This document shows positions 27,921 through 36,237 of a stretch of 64,000 nucleotides of DNA, piece by piece. The notes beneath the pieces were generated by a model. The model was not told the DNA's origin. It worked only from the letters and a program-made list of their open reading frames with translations, and searched no databases. Made by a program: the position numbers and the translations under genes. How positions within the stretch are numbered: the first letter of the stretch is position 1; every line of letters starts with the position of its first letter. Source of the stretch: Halobacteria archaeon AArc-dxtr1 (GTDB taxonomy: Archaea > Halobacteriota > Halobacteria > Halobacteriales > Natrialbaceae); NCBI GenBank assembly GCA_025517425.1, contig JAOPJY010000001.1, positions 730,217 to 794,216 of the forward strand, in the 5' to 3' direction.

Positions 27921-28601
27921 ATGATGCTGAGCGACGTGATGGAAGATTACCTAAAGGCGATCTACCAGCTCCAGCGTGGCGGCGACAACCGTATCAAGAC
28001 CTCCGAAATCGCTGCGGAGCTCGACGTCACGTCGCCGACGGTTACGAGCATGTTAGAGAAACTCGCCGAGAGAGAGCTCGTCGACCGCGAGAAGTACCAG
28101 GGCGTGACGCTGACTCCGGAAGGAGAGACGGTCGCACTGGAGGTCGTCCGCCACCACCGGCTGCTCGAGGCCTACCTCACGGAGCATCTCGATTACGACT
28201 GGTCTGAGGTTCACGAGGAGGCCGACACGCTCGAACACCACATCAGCGAGGACTTCGAGCGACGGGTCGCCGCCGTTCTCGACGAGCCCGACGTAGACCC
28301 ACACGGTGCGCCGATTCCAAGCGCCGATCTCCAGCCGCCTGCAGCGCCTGACGGAGACTCGGTCGTCGAGTTCGAGGAAGGTGACGTCGTCGTCGTTACG
28401 GAAGTCGAAGATCACGACTCGGAGATCCTCTCGTACCTCGCAGACCACGGCGTCGAGCCGGGAGTCGAACTCGAGATACTCGAGGTCGCCCCGTTCGGGA
28501 TGGTCACTGCGCGCGCTCGCCACCACGAAGAGCCGGTGTCGCTACCGACGGAGGTCGCCCACCACGTCCGCGTCTCCGAGCCGGTCGAGGCTGAATCCTG
28601 A
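27921..28601 (+). CDS. DtxR/MntR-type metal-dependent transcriptional regulator (SirR-like)
   Basis: The 226 residues form an N-terminal winged helix (MLSDVMEDYLKAIYQLQ, DVTSPTVTSMLEKLAERELV), a metal-binding dimerisation domain (VRHHRLLEAYLTEHLDY, HEEADTLEHHISEDFERR) and a C-terminal FeoA/SH3-like domain (GDVVVVTEVEDHD onward). The His and Glu residues in the dimer domain match metal ligands of the family. Haloarchaeal SirR/MntR proteins repress metal uptake genes when metal is plentiful. The start 27921 or the next ATG at 27924 cannot be separated. A ZIP transporter follows with a similar operator, so this regulator probably controls itself and that transporter. Confidence 0.93.
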   Translation: MMLSDVMEDYLKAIYQLQRGGDNRIKTSEIAAELDVTSPTVTSMLEKLAERELVDREKYQGVTLTPEGETVALEVVRHHRLLEAYLTEHLDYDWSEVHEEADTLEHHISEDFERRVAAVLDEPDVDPHGAPIPSADLQPPAAPDGDSVVEFEEGDVVVVTEVEDHDSEILSYLADHGVEPGVELEILEVAPFGMVTARARHHEEPVSLPTEVAHHVRVSEPVEAES

Positions 28602-28667
28602 CGCGATCCCTTCCCGAGACGGAATTAGATTCGACACAGTCTAAACATTCGTACGAAACAAATAAGT

Positions 28668-28681
28668 TTAGACCCGTCTAA
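28668..28681. promoter_or_regulatory. Perfect palindromic operator candidate upstream of the ZIP transporter
   Basis: TTAGACCCGTCTAA consists of two perfect 6-bp arms around CC. It sits about 50 bp before ATG 28729. Half-sites TTAGA (28625-28629) and TCTAA (28640-28644) occur just upstream. Similarity to the site before the DtxR-type gene suggests a shared metal-responsive operator. Confidence 0.7.
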
Positions 28682-28728
28682 TCTACAGGCAATGACCTTA
28701 TCTCGGATCTCAATTGGAGGGGCGACAA

Positions 28729-29700
28729 ATGCGTACTGACGCCCTGTCGGACGCCCCACGATGGCTCCTCGCGATCGGACCTGCGGTAATCCTCGGAGCG
28801 ATCTTTGTCGTGTTGTATCTGACATCGCCCTTTGGCGATATCTCCGGCGTCGAGAACGCGAGCACGCTCGAAATACTCTGGATGTTGACACTTATCGGCG
28901 CACTCGCCGGGATCGTCCCCGTCGCAATTGGCATGCTCTGGTTTCCGTTCATTCGTGGGCTCGAGCCGCGATACCTCCACGCCTTCCTCGCGCTCGCTGC
29001 CGGTGTTCTCGCGTTCATCGCAGTAGAGATGACCGAAGAGATCTTCGAAAACGGAGCCGAAGCCGAGACGACGTTCCAACTCGCCGGCTCGCTTCCGGAA
29101 CTGGGCCCGATGGTGTTGACCGGCATTTTAGCAGTCGTCGGCGTCGGCGGCACCTTCGCCGTCATGTACGCCGCAAGCGAATGGCGCCAGCGGACGATGG
29201 CCGACACGCAAAAGAGCGGCCTGGAGATCGCGTATCTGGTCGCGCTCGCGCTCGGACTCCACAGCATCGGTGAGGGGCTCGGTATCGGCGTTGCGTTCAT
29301 TCAGGGCGACGCAACGCTGTTGACGCTGCTCGTCCTCGCGTTTATCCTGCACAACGTAATGGAGGGACCGACCGTTGTGGCCGCAGTCGCCCGCGACGCA
29401 GAGGCGCCGCCGCTGCGACACTTCGCCGCGATGGGTGTTATCGCCGGTGGGCCGGTAATCCTCGGAGGCTGGATCGGCAGCTTCGCGGAGGCGCCGCTGT
29501 TGGCCGTCCTCTTTTATGCGATTGCCGTCGGGGCAATCGTGCAGGTCCTCATCGAGGTCGCCGAACTCATTCGGTTCGACGCCGAGGCGGTACTCACCCG
29601 GATCAACGCCGTAACGTTCGCCGTCGGGTTCGTGCTTATGTTTCTACTCGAAGACGTCCTCACGGAGGTCTTACTCGAGGGGTGGCTTGTTCCCGCCTGA
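28729..29700 (+). CDS. ZIP-family divalent metal transporter
   Basis: This 323-residue protein has eight membrane helices with the ZIP metal-site motifs: H178-S-I-G-E182 in one helix and H208-N-V-M-E212 in the next. ZIP proteins import zinc, iron or manganese down their gradient. ATG 28729 is chosen because GGAGGGG (28717-28723) sits at the right distance as a ribosome binding site; a TTG 15 bp upstream would place the start before it. The large extracytoplasmic stretch near residues 100-125 contains acidic residues but no His-rich loop. Likely repressed by the upstream DtxR-type regulator. Confidence 0.93.
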   Translation: MRTDALSDAPRWLLAIGPAVILGAIFVVLYLTSPFGDISGVENASTLEILWMLTLIGALAGIVPVAIGMLWFPFIRGLEPRYLHAFLALAAGVLAFIAVEMTEEIFENGAEAETTFQLAGSLPELGPMVLTGILAVVGVGGTFAVMYAASEWRQRTMADTQKSGLEIAYLVALALGLHSIGEGLGIGVAFIQGDATLLTLLVLAFILHNVMEGPTVVAAVARDAEAPPLRHFAAMGVIAGGPVILGGWIGSFAEAPLLAVLFYAIAVGAIVQVLIEVAELIRFDAEAVLTRINAVTFAVGFVLMFLLEDVLTEVLLEGWLVPA

Positions 29701-29843
29701 TCGGCACACACGGCTGTTCTACCCCAGCCTCTGCGCTCACTCGCGAACGGAACCGATTTCTGTTCACGAGCCGAACGGCGAAATGTCGCAAAAAACCGCC
29801 CCGACCCGCCGGGTTTAAGGAAACCAACTACCAAGTAGATCAT

Positions 29844-30377
29844 ATGTCATCGATTGAACTCACCCCCAGCCAGAAGAAAATACTTCGTGCACTGACGAAT
29901 CTTCACAACAAGAGCAACGACGCGATCAAAGGCGAGGATATCGCGAACCAAGTCGACCGAAATCCCGGAACGATTCGTAACCAGATGCAGAGCCTGAAGG
30001 CTCTCCAACTGGTCGAGGGCGTTCCCGGCCCCAAAGGCGGCTACAAACCGACTGCCGCGGCCTACGAAGCTCTGGAAATCCAGCAGATGGACGATCCGGC
30101 GGCAGTCCCTATCCAGTACGAGGGCGAACCCGTCGACGACGTTATCGTCGAGGAGATCGATCTCTCGAGCGTCCACCACCCAGAACTCTGTCGCGCCGAG
30201 ATCCACCTCCAGGGGTCGATGGATGCCATCGGCGACGAGGCCTCGGTCGTGGTCGGTCCAACCCCGCTCTCGAAGCTACAGATCACCGGTACCGTCGACG
30301 GAAAAGACGACACCAACAACGTGCTGATCCTCCGAATCGACGAGATGGTGGCGCCAGCCGGCGACGCCGAGCACTGA
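29844..30377 (+). CDS. Winged-helix transcription factor, Rrf2-like, with conserved C-terminal domain
   Basis: The 177-residue protein has an N-terminal winged helix (SIELTPSQKKILRALTNLHN, EDIANQVDRNPGTIRNQMQSL, then the wing VEGVPGPKGGYKPT) similar to Rrf2-type DNA-binding domains. The C-terminal 100 residues (from VPIQYEGEPVDDVIVEEIDL) are a second, acidic alpha/beta domain that could sense a ligand. No cysteines suitable for an Fe-S cluster are present, so Rrf2-style redox sensing is unlikely. TTTAA at 29814-29818 gives a leaderless start. CTAC-CAA-GTAG (29828-29838) lies between box and start and is a weak autoregulatory site candidate. Targets are unknown. Confidence 0.85.
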   Translation: MSSIELTPSQKKILRALTNLHNKSNDAIKGEDIANQVDRNPGTIRNQMQSLKALQLVEGVPGPKGGYKPTAAAYEALEIQQMDDPAAVPIQYEGEPVDDVIVEEIDLSSVHHPELCRAEIHLQGSMDAIGDEASVVVGPTPLSKLQITGTVDGKDDTNNVLILRIDEMVAPAGDAEH

Positions 30378-30407
30378 GCCACCCCGTCCTACGCTACTCG
30401 TCCTCGA

Positions 30408-32882
30408 TTAGTCGTCGTCTGCATCGGTTCCCACGGCGGCCGGAACTACGTCGACGCTCGCGACGGCATCATCGGCGTCGACGTCCATGACGGTGACGCC
30501 CATCGTGTTCCGACTCACCGAGGAGATTTCTTCGACCCGCGTCCGCATGATCTGTCCGCGCTCGCTCATCGCGAGCACCTGATCGTCTTCTGCGACGGCT
30601 TTGATCGCCGTCACCGGTCCGTTTCGTTCGTTGGTCTTGATGTCGATCAGTCCTTTTCCGTACCGCGACTGCGTCCGGTACTCGGAGAGGGGCGTACGCT
30701 TTCCGTAGCCGTTTCGCGTCACCGTCAGCAGTGCCCGGTCGTCGCCCTCGTCGGTCGCGACGAGACCGGCGACTGCATCGCTGTCTTGAAGCTTAATTCC
30801 GTTGACGCCACGGGCGTTGCGCCCCATCGACCGCACCTCACTCTCGTCGAATCGGATCGTCATCCCCTGTTCGGTTCCGACAACTAGGTCCGTGGAGCCG
30901 TCGGTCACCTCGACGTCGACGAGCTCGTCACCGTCCTCGAGTTTCGCCGCGATGATCCCCGTCGAGAGGATGTTCTCGAACGCCTCGCCCGGCGTCCGTT
31001 TGACGTAGCCGTGTTTCGTCGCCATCGTAACACACTCGTCGGGCTCGAACTCGTCGGTATCGACGACGGCCGTGATCTCCTCGCCGGGATCGAGATCCAG
31101 GATGTTGACTGCCGACTTCCCGCGGGCGGTCCGGCCCATCTCGGGGATCTCGTAGGTCTTCAGGCGATAGACCTGCCCGTGGTTGGTAAAGCAAAGCAGG
31201 TAATCGTGGGTGTTCGCCCGGAAGACCGTCGTGACGCGGTCGTCGTCTTTGACGTCCGCGCCGATGATCCCCTTTCCACCTCGACCCTGCGGATCGAAGG
31301 TATCCAGAGACATGCGCTTGACGTAATCGTCTTCCGTCATCACGACGACGACCTCCTCCTCCGGAATCAGATCCTCGTGAGTAACCGTCCCGTGGTCCTC
31401 GACGATCGAGGTGCGACGGTCGTCGGCGTACTCGGCTTTCGCTTCGCGCAGTTCGTCCTTGATGACCGAGAGCAACTCCTGCTCGCTCTCTAAGATCGTC
31501 GTTAGGCGTTCGATTTCGGCCTGGACGTCCTCGTACTCGGCTTCGATCTCGGCGGTCTCCATCGAGGTGAGACTACCAAGTTGCATCCGGACGATGTGCT
31601 GGGCCTGGGCCTCGGAGAATCCGAACGCGTCCTGTAACCCGGCTCTGGCGGCCGATCGATCCTCGCTGTTTCGGATCAGTTCGACAACGTCATCTGCGTT
31701 CTCCACCGCCTTCAGTCGCCCCTCTAAGATGTGGGCTCGATCCTCGGCCTCGGCGAGGTCGTGTTCGCTGCGTCGGCGGACGACCTCCCGGCGGTGGCTG
31801 ATGTACTCTTCGAGCGTCTCTTTCAGCGAGAGAACCTGAGGCTGTCCGTCAACCAGTGCGAGGTTGATGACGCCGAAGGTGCGCTCTAAGTGGTTCTCGA
31901 GCAGCTTGTTCTTCACTACCTCGACGTTGGCGCCGCGCTTGCACTCGATGACGACGCGGACGCCGTCGCGGTCGGATTCGTCACGCAGGTCCGAGATTCC
32001 CTCAATCTCGCCCTCGGTGACGTCCTCGGCGATGCGCTCGACGATCCGGGCCTTGTTGGCCTGGTAGGGTAGTTCCGTGACGACGATGCGCTCGCGTCCG
32101 TTCTTCCACTCCTCGACTTCGAACTCGGCGCGGACGCGGATACGACCGCGCCCGGTCTTGTACGCCGAGTAGATGGCATCCCGGCCGACGATGTTCGCAC
32201 CCGTCGGGAAGTCGGGACCCTTGACGTGCTCCATCAGGTCCTCGACCGTCGCCTCGGGGTCGTCGATCAGTTCGATCGTCGCGTCGACGACCTCGCCTAA
32301 ATTGTGCGGCGGAATGTTCGTCGACATGCCGACCGCGATCCCCGAGGAGCCATTTACCAGCAGGTTCGGAAACGCCGCGGGCAAGACCGTCGGCTCCTGG
32401 AGTCGATCGTCGTAGTTCGACTGAAAGTCGACGGTGTCCTTGTCGATGTCCTCGAGTAACTCCTCGGCGATCGAAGCCATCCGAGCCTCGGTATACCGCG
32501 GTGCGGCGGCCGGATCGCCGTCCATCGAACCGAAGTTCCCCTGACCGTCGACCAGTGGGTAGCGCATCGAGAAGTCCTGGGCCATCCGAACCAGGGTGTC
32601 GTAGATCGCGCTGTCGCCGTGGGGGTGGTAGTCACCCATCGTCTCCCCGACGATCGAGGAGGACTTTCGGTGGCTCGACCCGCTCGAGACACCCATCTCG
32701 TGCATCGCATACAGGATGCGCCGGTGGACCGGCTTCAGGCCGTCCCGGACGTCCGGGAGGGCCCGCCCCGCGATGACGGACATCGCGTAGTCGATGTAAC
32801 TCTGCTCCATCTCGTCTTCAATGCGGACGGTCTCTACCGTCTGGGCCGATACGTCGGTTGGGTCGGGTACGTCTGAACTCAT
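30408..32882 (-). CDS. gyrA: DNA gyrase subunit A
   Basis: GyrA carries the DNA-cleaving tyrosine of gyrase, which introduces negative supercoils. The 824 residues begin [14 protein letters not shown] at 32882, where the conserved part ([20 protein letters not shown]) follows in typical spacing. The catalytic Tyr is Y130 in PRYTEARM, preceded by the quinolone-determining region ([15 protein letters not shown]). The C-terminal beta-propeller has a GyrA-box in the form QGRGGKG, the hallmark of gyrase rather than topoisomerase IV. It is downstream of gyrB with 166 bp between them containing three hairpins. Confidence 0.97.
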   Translation of the reverse strand: MSSDVPDPTDVSAQTVETVRIEDEMEQSYIDYAMSVIAGRALPDVRDGLKPVHRRILYAMHEMGVSSGSSHRKSSSIVGETMGDYHPHGDSAIYDTLVRMAQDFSMRYPLVDGQGNFGSMDGDPAAAPRYTEARMASIAEELLEDIDKDTVDFQSNYDDRLQEPTVLPAAFPNLLVNGSSGIAVGMSTNIPPHNLGEVVDATIELIDDPEATVEDLMEHVKGPDFPTGANIVGRDAIYSAYKTGRGRIRVRAEFEVEEWKNGRERIVVTELPYQANKARIVERIAEDVTEGEIEGISDLRDESDRDGVRVVIECKRGANVEVVKNKLLENHLERTFGVINLALVDGQPQVLSLKETLEEYISHRREVVRRRSEHDLAEAEDRAHILEGRLKAVENADDVVELIRNSEDRSAARAGLQDAFGFSEAQAQHIVRMQLGSLTSMETAEIEAEYEDVQAEIERLTTILESEQELLSVIKDELREAKAEYADDRRTSIVEDHGTVTHEDLIPEEEVVVVMTEDDYVKRMSLDTFDPQGRGGKGIIGADVKDDDRVTTVFRANTHDYLLCFTNHGQVYRLKTYEIPEMGRTARGKSAVNILDLDPGEEITAVVDTDEFEPDECVTMATKHGYVKRTPGEAFENILSTGIIAAKLEDGDELVDVEVTDGSTDLVVGTEQGMTIRFDESEVRSMGRNARGVNGIKLQDSDAVAGLVATDEGDDRALLTVTRNGYGKRTPLSEYRTQSRYGKGLIDIKTNERNGPVTAIKAVAEDDQVLAMSERGQIMRTRVEEISSVSRNTMGVTVMDVDADDAVASVDVVPAAVGTDADDD

Positions 32883-32931
32883 TCGTTTGCTGGGTTTCGT
32901 GGGTTGGTTTGCGAGCACTGCATCCGCGAGG

Positions 32932-32950
32932 GAGTTCGCAACGCGAACTC
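32932..32950. other. Hairpin in the gyrA leader
   Basis: GAGTTCGC (32932-32939) and GCGAACTC (32943-32950) form a perfect 8-bp stem with a 3-nt loop. It lies about 50-68 bp upstream of the gyrA ATG, between gyrB and gyrA. A further stem GCGGGCCG/CGACCCGC lies just beyond at 32954-32974. Confidence 0.7.
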
Positions 32951-32999
32951 GCGAGCGGGCCGACGACCGACCCGCAGGGAAGGGAGGAGTGCTTTTGAT

Positions 33000-33048
33000 C
33001 GAAATTTTGCCGAGGGCCAGCAATGCTGGCCCGCAGAGCAAAATTTCG
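33000..33048. other. Nested hairpin immediately after the gyrB stop codon
   Basis: CGAAATTTTGC (33000-33010) pairs with GCAAAATTTCG (33038-33048), an 11-bp perfect outer stem. Inside, GGGCCAGC (33014-33021) pairs with GCTGGCCC (33025-33032), an 8-bp stem with a 3-nt loop. The structure begins one base after the gyrB stop on the minus strand. No uridine run follows, so it is not a classical intrinsic terminator; RNA processing, partial attenuation or transcript stabilisation are possible. Confidence 0.85.
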
Positions 33049-34980
33049 CTAGATGTCGATCCACTCGGCTTCCGGCGCGTTGTCCTTGATGAACTGCTTG
33101 CGGGGCTCGACGGCGTCGCCCATCAGCACGGAGAACATCTTGTCCGCTGCGGCGGCGTCCTCGATGGTAATGCGTTTTAAGATGCGATTCTCGGGGTTCA
33201 TCGTCGTCTCCCAGAGCTGTTCTGGGTTCATCTCGCCTAATCCCTTGAATCGCTGAACTCGTGTCGGCGAGCCGTCACACTTCTCTTCGACGATCTCGTC
33301 GCGCTCTACGTCGGTCATCGCGTCGTAGGTCTCGCCGCGATACCGAATTCGGTACAGCGGGGGCTGTGTCGCGTAGACGTAGCCGTTCTCCAGCAGCGGG
33401 CGCATATGGCGATAGAAGAACGTCAGCAGAAGGGTTCGGATGTGGGCGCCGTCGACGTCGGCGTCTGTCGCCATGATGATCTTCTCGTAGCGGACGTCCT
33501 CGATGTCGAACTCGTCGCCGATTCCCGCGCCGATGGCGGTGATCAGGTTCCGAATCTCATCGTTCTCCAGAATCCGATCGAGCCGGTGTTTCTCGACGTT
33601 CAAGATCTTCCCCTTTATCGGGAGAACTGCCTGGAACTCGGGGTTTCTGGCCTGCTTTGCACTGCCGCCTGCGGAGTCTCCCTCCGCGACGAACAGTTCG
33701 GCCTCTGTGGGATCTTTCGTCTGGCAGTCGGCCAGTTTGCCAGGTAGGGAGGTCGACTCGAGGGCCGATTTCCGGCGCGTGAGTTCCTCGGCCTTTTTGG
33801 CCGCCTTGCGGGCCTTGGCGGCCTCGACGGCTTTCATCACGATTCCCTGGGCCGTATCTGGATGTTCCTCGAAGTAGGTGCCCAGTCCCTCGTGCATCGT
33901 GCCCTCGACGATGCCCCGCACTTCCGAGTTTCCGAGTTTGGTCTTGGTCTGTCCCTCGAACTGTGGATCGGGGTGTTTCACCGAGATTACTGCGGTGAGC
34001 CCCTCTCGAATGTCCTCGCCTTTGAGGTTCTCCTCTATGTCCGAGAGGAGGTCGTTCTCGTTGGCGTAGTCGTTGACCACGCGCGTGAGCGCGGTCTTGA
34101 ACCCGGTCAGGTGCGTGCCCCCCTCGCGAGTGTTGATGTTGTTCGCGAACGCGTGAATCGAGCCCTGAAGCTCCTCGGTTGCCTGCAGAGCGACTTCGAC
34201 CTGGATGTTCTGATCTTCGCCCTCGAAGTAGACGACGTCGTCGTGGAGCGCAGATCGCGTCTCGTTCAGGTACTCGACGAACTCGCGGATGCCGCCGTCG
34301 TACTCGTAGGTCTCGGCAACGGGATCACCGGACTCGTCGCGCTCGCGCTCGTCGCGAAGCGTGATACGGACGCCGGAGTTCAGGAAGGCGAGCTCCCGAA
34401 GCCGGTTCGAGAGCGTCGAGAACGCGAAGTCGGTCGTCTCGAAGATGTCTTCGTCCGGCCAGAACGTGATCGCGGTACCGTTCTCCTCGTCCGGTTCGAG
34501 GTCTCGAGCGCGTTCCATCTCGCCTGCGGGTTCGCCGCGCTCGAATGCGTGCCGAAAGAGGCCGCCGTCGCGTTTGACTTCGACCTCGAGCCGTCCAGAG
34601 AGGGCGTTGACGACGCTGACGCCGACGCCGTGGAGGCCGCCAGAGACCTGGTAGGACTTGTTGTCGAACTTCCCGCCGGCGTGGAGGACGGTCAGAATGA
34701 CCTCGAGGGCGGGGCGGTCGTACTCGGCGTGGGTATCGACTGGGATCCCACGACCGTCGTCGGCGACGGTGACGCCGCCGTCCTCGCGGATCGTGACGGA
34801 TATCTCGTCGCAGTGGCCGGCTAAGGCCTCGTCGATGGAGTTGTCGACGACTTCGTAGACGAGGTGGTGGAGCCCGCGGGTGTCCGTGGACCCGATGTAC
34901 ATCGCCGGTCGCTTGCGTACGGCCTCCAGCCCCTCTAAGACCTGGATTTGTCCGGCACCGTACTCACTTTCCTGAGACAT
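33049..34980 (-). CDS. gyrB: DNA gyrase subunit B
   Basis: GyrB supplies ATPase and metal-binding activity for gyrase. The 643-residue protein has the GHKL ATP site ([40 protein letters not shown]), then the TOPRIM domain with [20 protein letters not shown] and [16 protein letters not shown]. Size matches the short bacterial type without large inserts. TTTTATAG on the minus strand near 35012-35020 is a likely TATA box, giving a leader of about ten bases. The structure after the stop codon separates it from gyrA on the same transcript. Confidence 0.97.
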   Translation of the reverse strand: MSQESEYGAGQIQVLEGLEAVRKRPAMYIGSTDTRGLHHLVYEVVDNSIDEALAGHCDEISVTIREDGGVTVADDGRGIPVDTHAEYDRPALEVILTVLHAGGKFDNKSYQVSGGLHGVGVSVVNALSGRLEVEVKRDGGLFRHAFERGEPAGEMERARDLEPDEENGTAITFWPDEDIFETTDFAFSTLSNRLRELAFLNSGVRITLRDERERDESGDPVAETYEYDGGIREFVEYLNETRSALHDDVVYFEGEDQNIQVEVALQATEELQGSIHAFANNINTREGGTHLTGFKTALTRVVNDYANENDLLSDIEENLKGEDIREGLTAVISVKHPDPQFEGQTKTKLGNSEVRGIVEGTMHEGLGTYFEEHPDTAQGIVMKAVEAAKARKAAKKAEELTRRKSALESTSLPGKLADCQTKDPTEAELFVAEGDSAGGSAKQARNPEFQAVLPIKGKILNVEKHRLDRILENDEIRNLITAIGAGIGDEFDIEDVRYEKIIMATDADVDGAHIRTLLLTFFYRHMRPLLENGYVYATQPPLYRIRYRGETYDAMTDVERDEIVEEKCDGSPTRVQRFKGLGEMNPEQLWETTMNPENRILKRITIEDAAAADKMFSVLMGDAVEPRKQFIKDNAPEAEWIDI

Positions 34981-35167
34981 GAAAACCTGCTTCCGGGTAG
35001 ATGCCCGCCCCCTATAAAACTCACGTACGCGCGCGAGCGCGACTCGGGCAGTACTCTATTACCTGACGTACTCAACTAGCGACTGACGACTTCCCGGCGG
35101 GCGGCCTAAAAACCCGCGTCAGTGACCGGGCCGTCGCTTTCGGCGATCGGGACCGTAGCCTGGCGAA

Positions 35168-36166
35168 ATGCAACCGGTTTTCCTCCTCGTCGGGACCGCC
35201 GTCCTCCTGACGGTGATCGTGGACATTCTCTGGACGACGCTCTGGGTCGACGGGGGCTCTGGCCCCGTCTCGAGTCGCGTGGCGACCTGGACCTGGCGCG
35301 GGCTTCGCTCCGCGAGCAACGATAACCCGAGAGTCCTGAGCACCGCCGGGCCGCTCATCCTCACACTCACGCTCGCGACGTGGATCGCGCTCCTGTGGCT
35401 CGGCTGGACACTCCTGTTCGCTGGCGGTCGAACCGCTCTCGTCAGCGCGCACACGGGCGATCCAGCCACGTGGTCGGGGTACGCCTACTACGTCGCCTAC
35501 ACGATGTTCACGAACGGTAACGGGGACTACACGCCCACGAGCGCTACCTGGGAGATCGCCAGCTCGCTCACGACGGCGACGGGGATGGCCTTGGTCACAC
35601 TGGGGGTCTCGTATATCCTGACCGTGCTCGGCGCCGTCTCCGAGAAGCGCTCGTTCGCCAGCGACGTCACCGGTCTGGGCGAACGAAGTGAGGACCTGGT
35701 GAAAGCAGGCTGGGGTCGCGAGGAGGATTTCGACGGGTTGGCCCTCCCGCTTGAGTCACTGGCAACCCAGCTCAGCTTGCTGGCCGATCAGCACAAGGCG
35801 TACCCGATCCTCCACTACTACCACAGCGAGCGCAGCGACCGCGCCTCGGCCGTGGCCGTCCCGATTCTGGACGACGCGCTCACCGTCTTCGAGCACGGCA
35901 TTCCGGCGGAGGCCGGGCCGAGTTCTACGCTCCTCCGAACTACCCAGGCGAGTGTCGACAGCTACCTCGAGACGCTCGACACCGCCTTTATCGAGCCCGC
36001 CGACGAGGCTCCGCCCCCGCCGGAGCTAGATCGGCTGCGCGAGGTGGGTGTTCCGACAGACGACGAGGCGTTCGGCGACGCCGTCGCCGACCGCCGCGAG
36101 CGCCGCCGGAAGCTTCTCGGCGTGGTGCGGGCAGACGCGTGGCAGTGGCCGCCCGTAGACGACTGA
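35168..36166 (+). CDS. Two-helix ion channel with cytoplasmic C-terminal domain
   Basis: The 332-residue protein has an N-terminal signal-anchor helix, a second helix (LILTLTLATWIALLWLGWTL), a pore loop and an inner helix. The selectivity-filter region TNGNGDYTP (residues 115-123) resembles the TxGxGD filter of two-pore-type potassium channels, with N and D changes. The cytoplasmic C-terminal half contains no recognisable nucleotide-binding RCK fold, so regulation is unclear. It is divergent from gyrB with 187 bp between starts and lies upstream of top6B on the same strand. Its position inside a topoisomerase cluster may be coincidental. Confidence 0.85.
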   Translation: MQPVFLLVGTAVLLTVIVDILWTTLWVDGGSGPVSSRVATWTWRGLRSASNDNPRVLSTAGPLILTLTLATWIALLWLGWTLLFAGGRTALVSAHTGDPATWSGYAYYVAYTMFTNGNGDYTPTSATWEIASSLTTATGMALVTLGVSYILTVLGAVSEKRSFASDVTGLGERSEDLVKAGWGREEDFDGLALPLESLATQLSLLADQHKAYPILHYYHSERSDRASAVAVPILDDALTVFEHGIPAEAGPSSTLLRTTQASVDSYLETLDTAFIEPADEAPPPPELDRLREVGVPTDDEAFGDAVADRRERRRKLLGVVRADAWQWPPVDD

Positions 36167-36237
36167 TCCGGACAGCCCCTTTCACTTTCGCTCCGGTAGC
36201 GCACACCTTTTAGCCCAGCCGCTAGTACAGGGGGACG

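Noticed and set aside
33000-33048. Intrinsic terminator after gyrB
   Set aside because: No uridine run follows the hairpin on the minus strand, so I listed it as a structure of unknown role instead.
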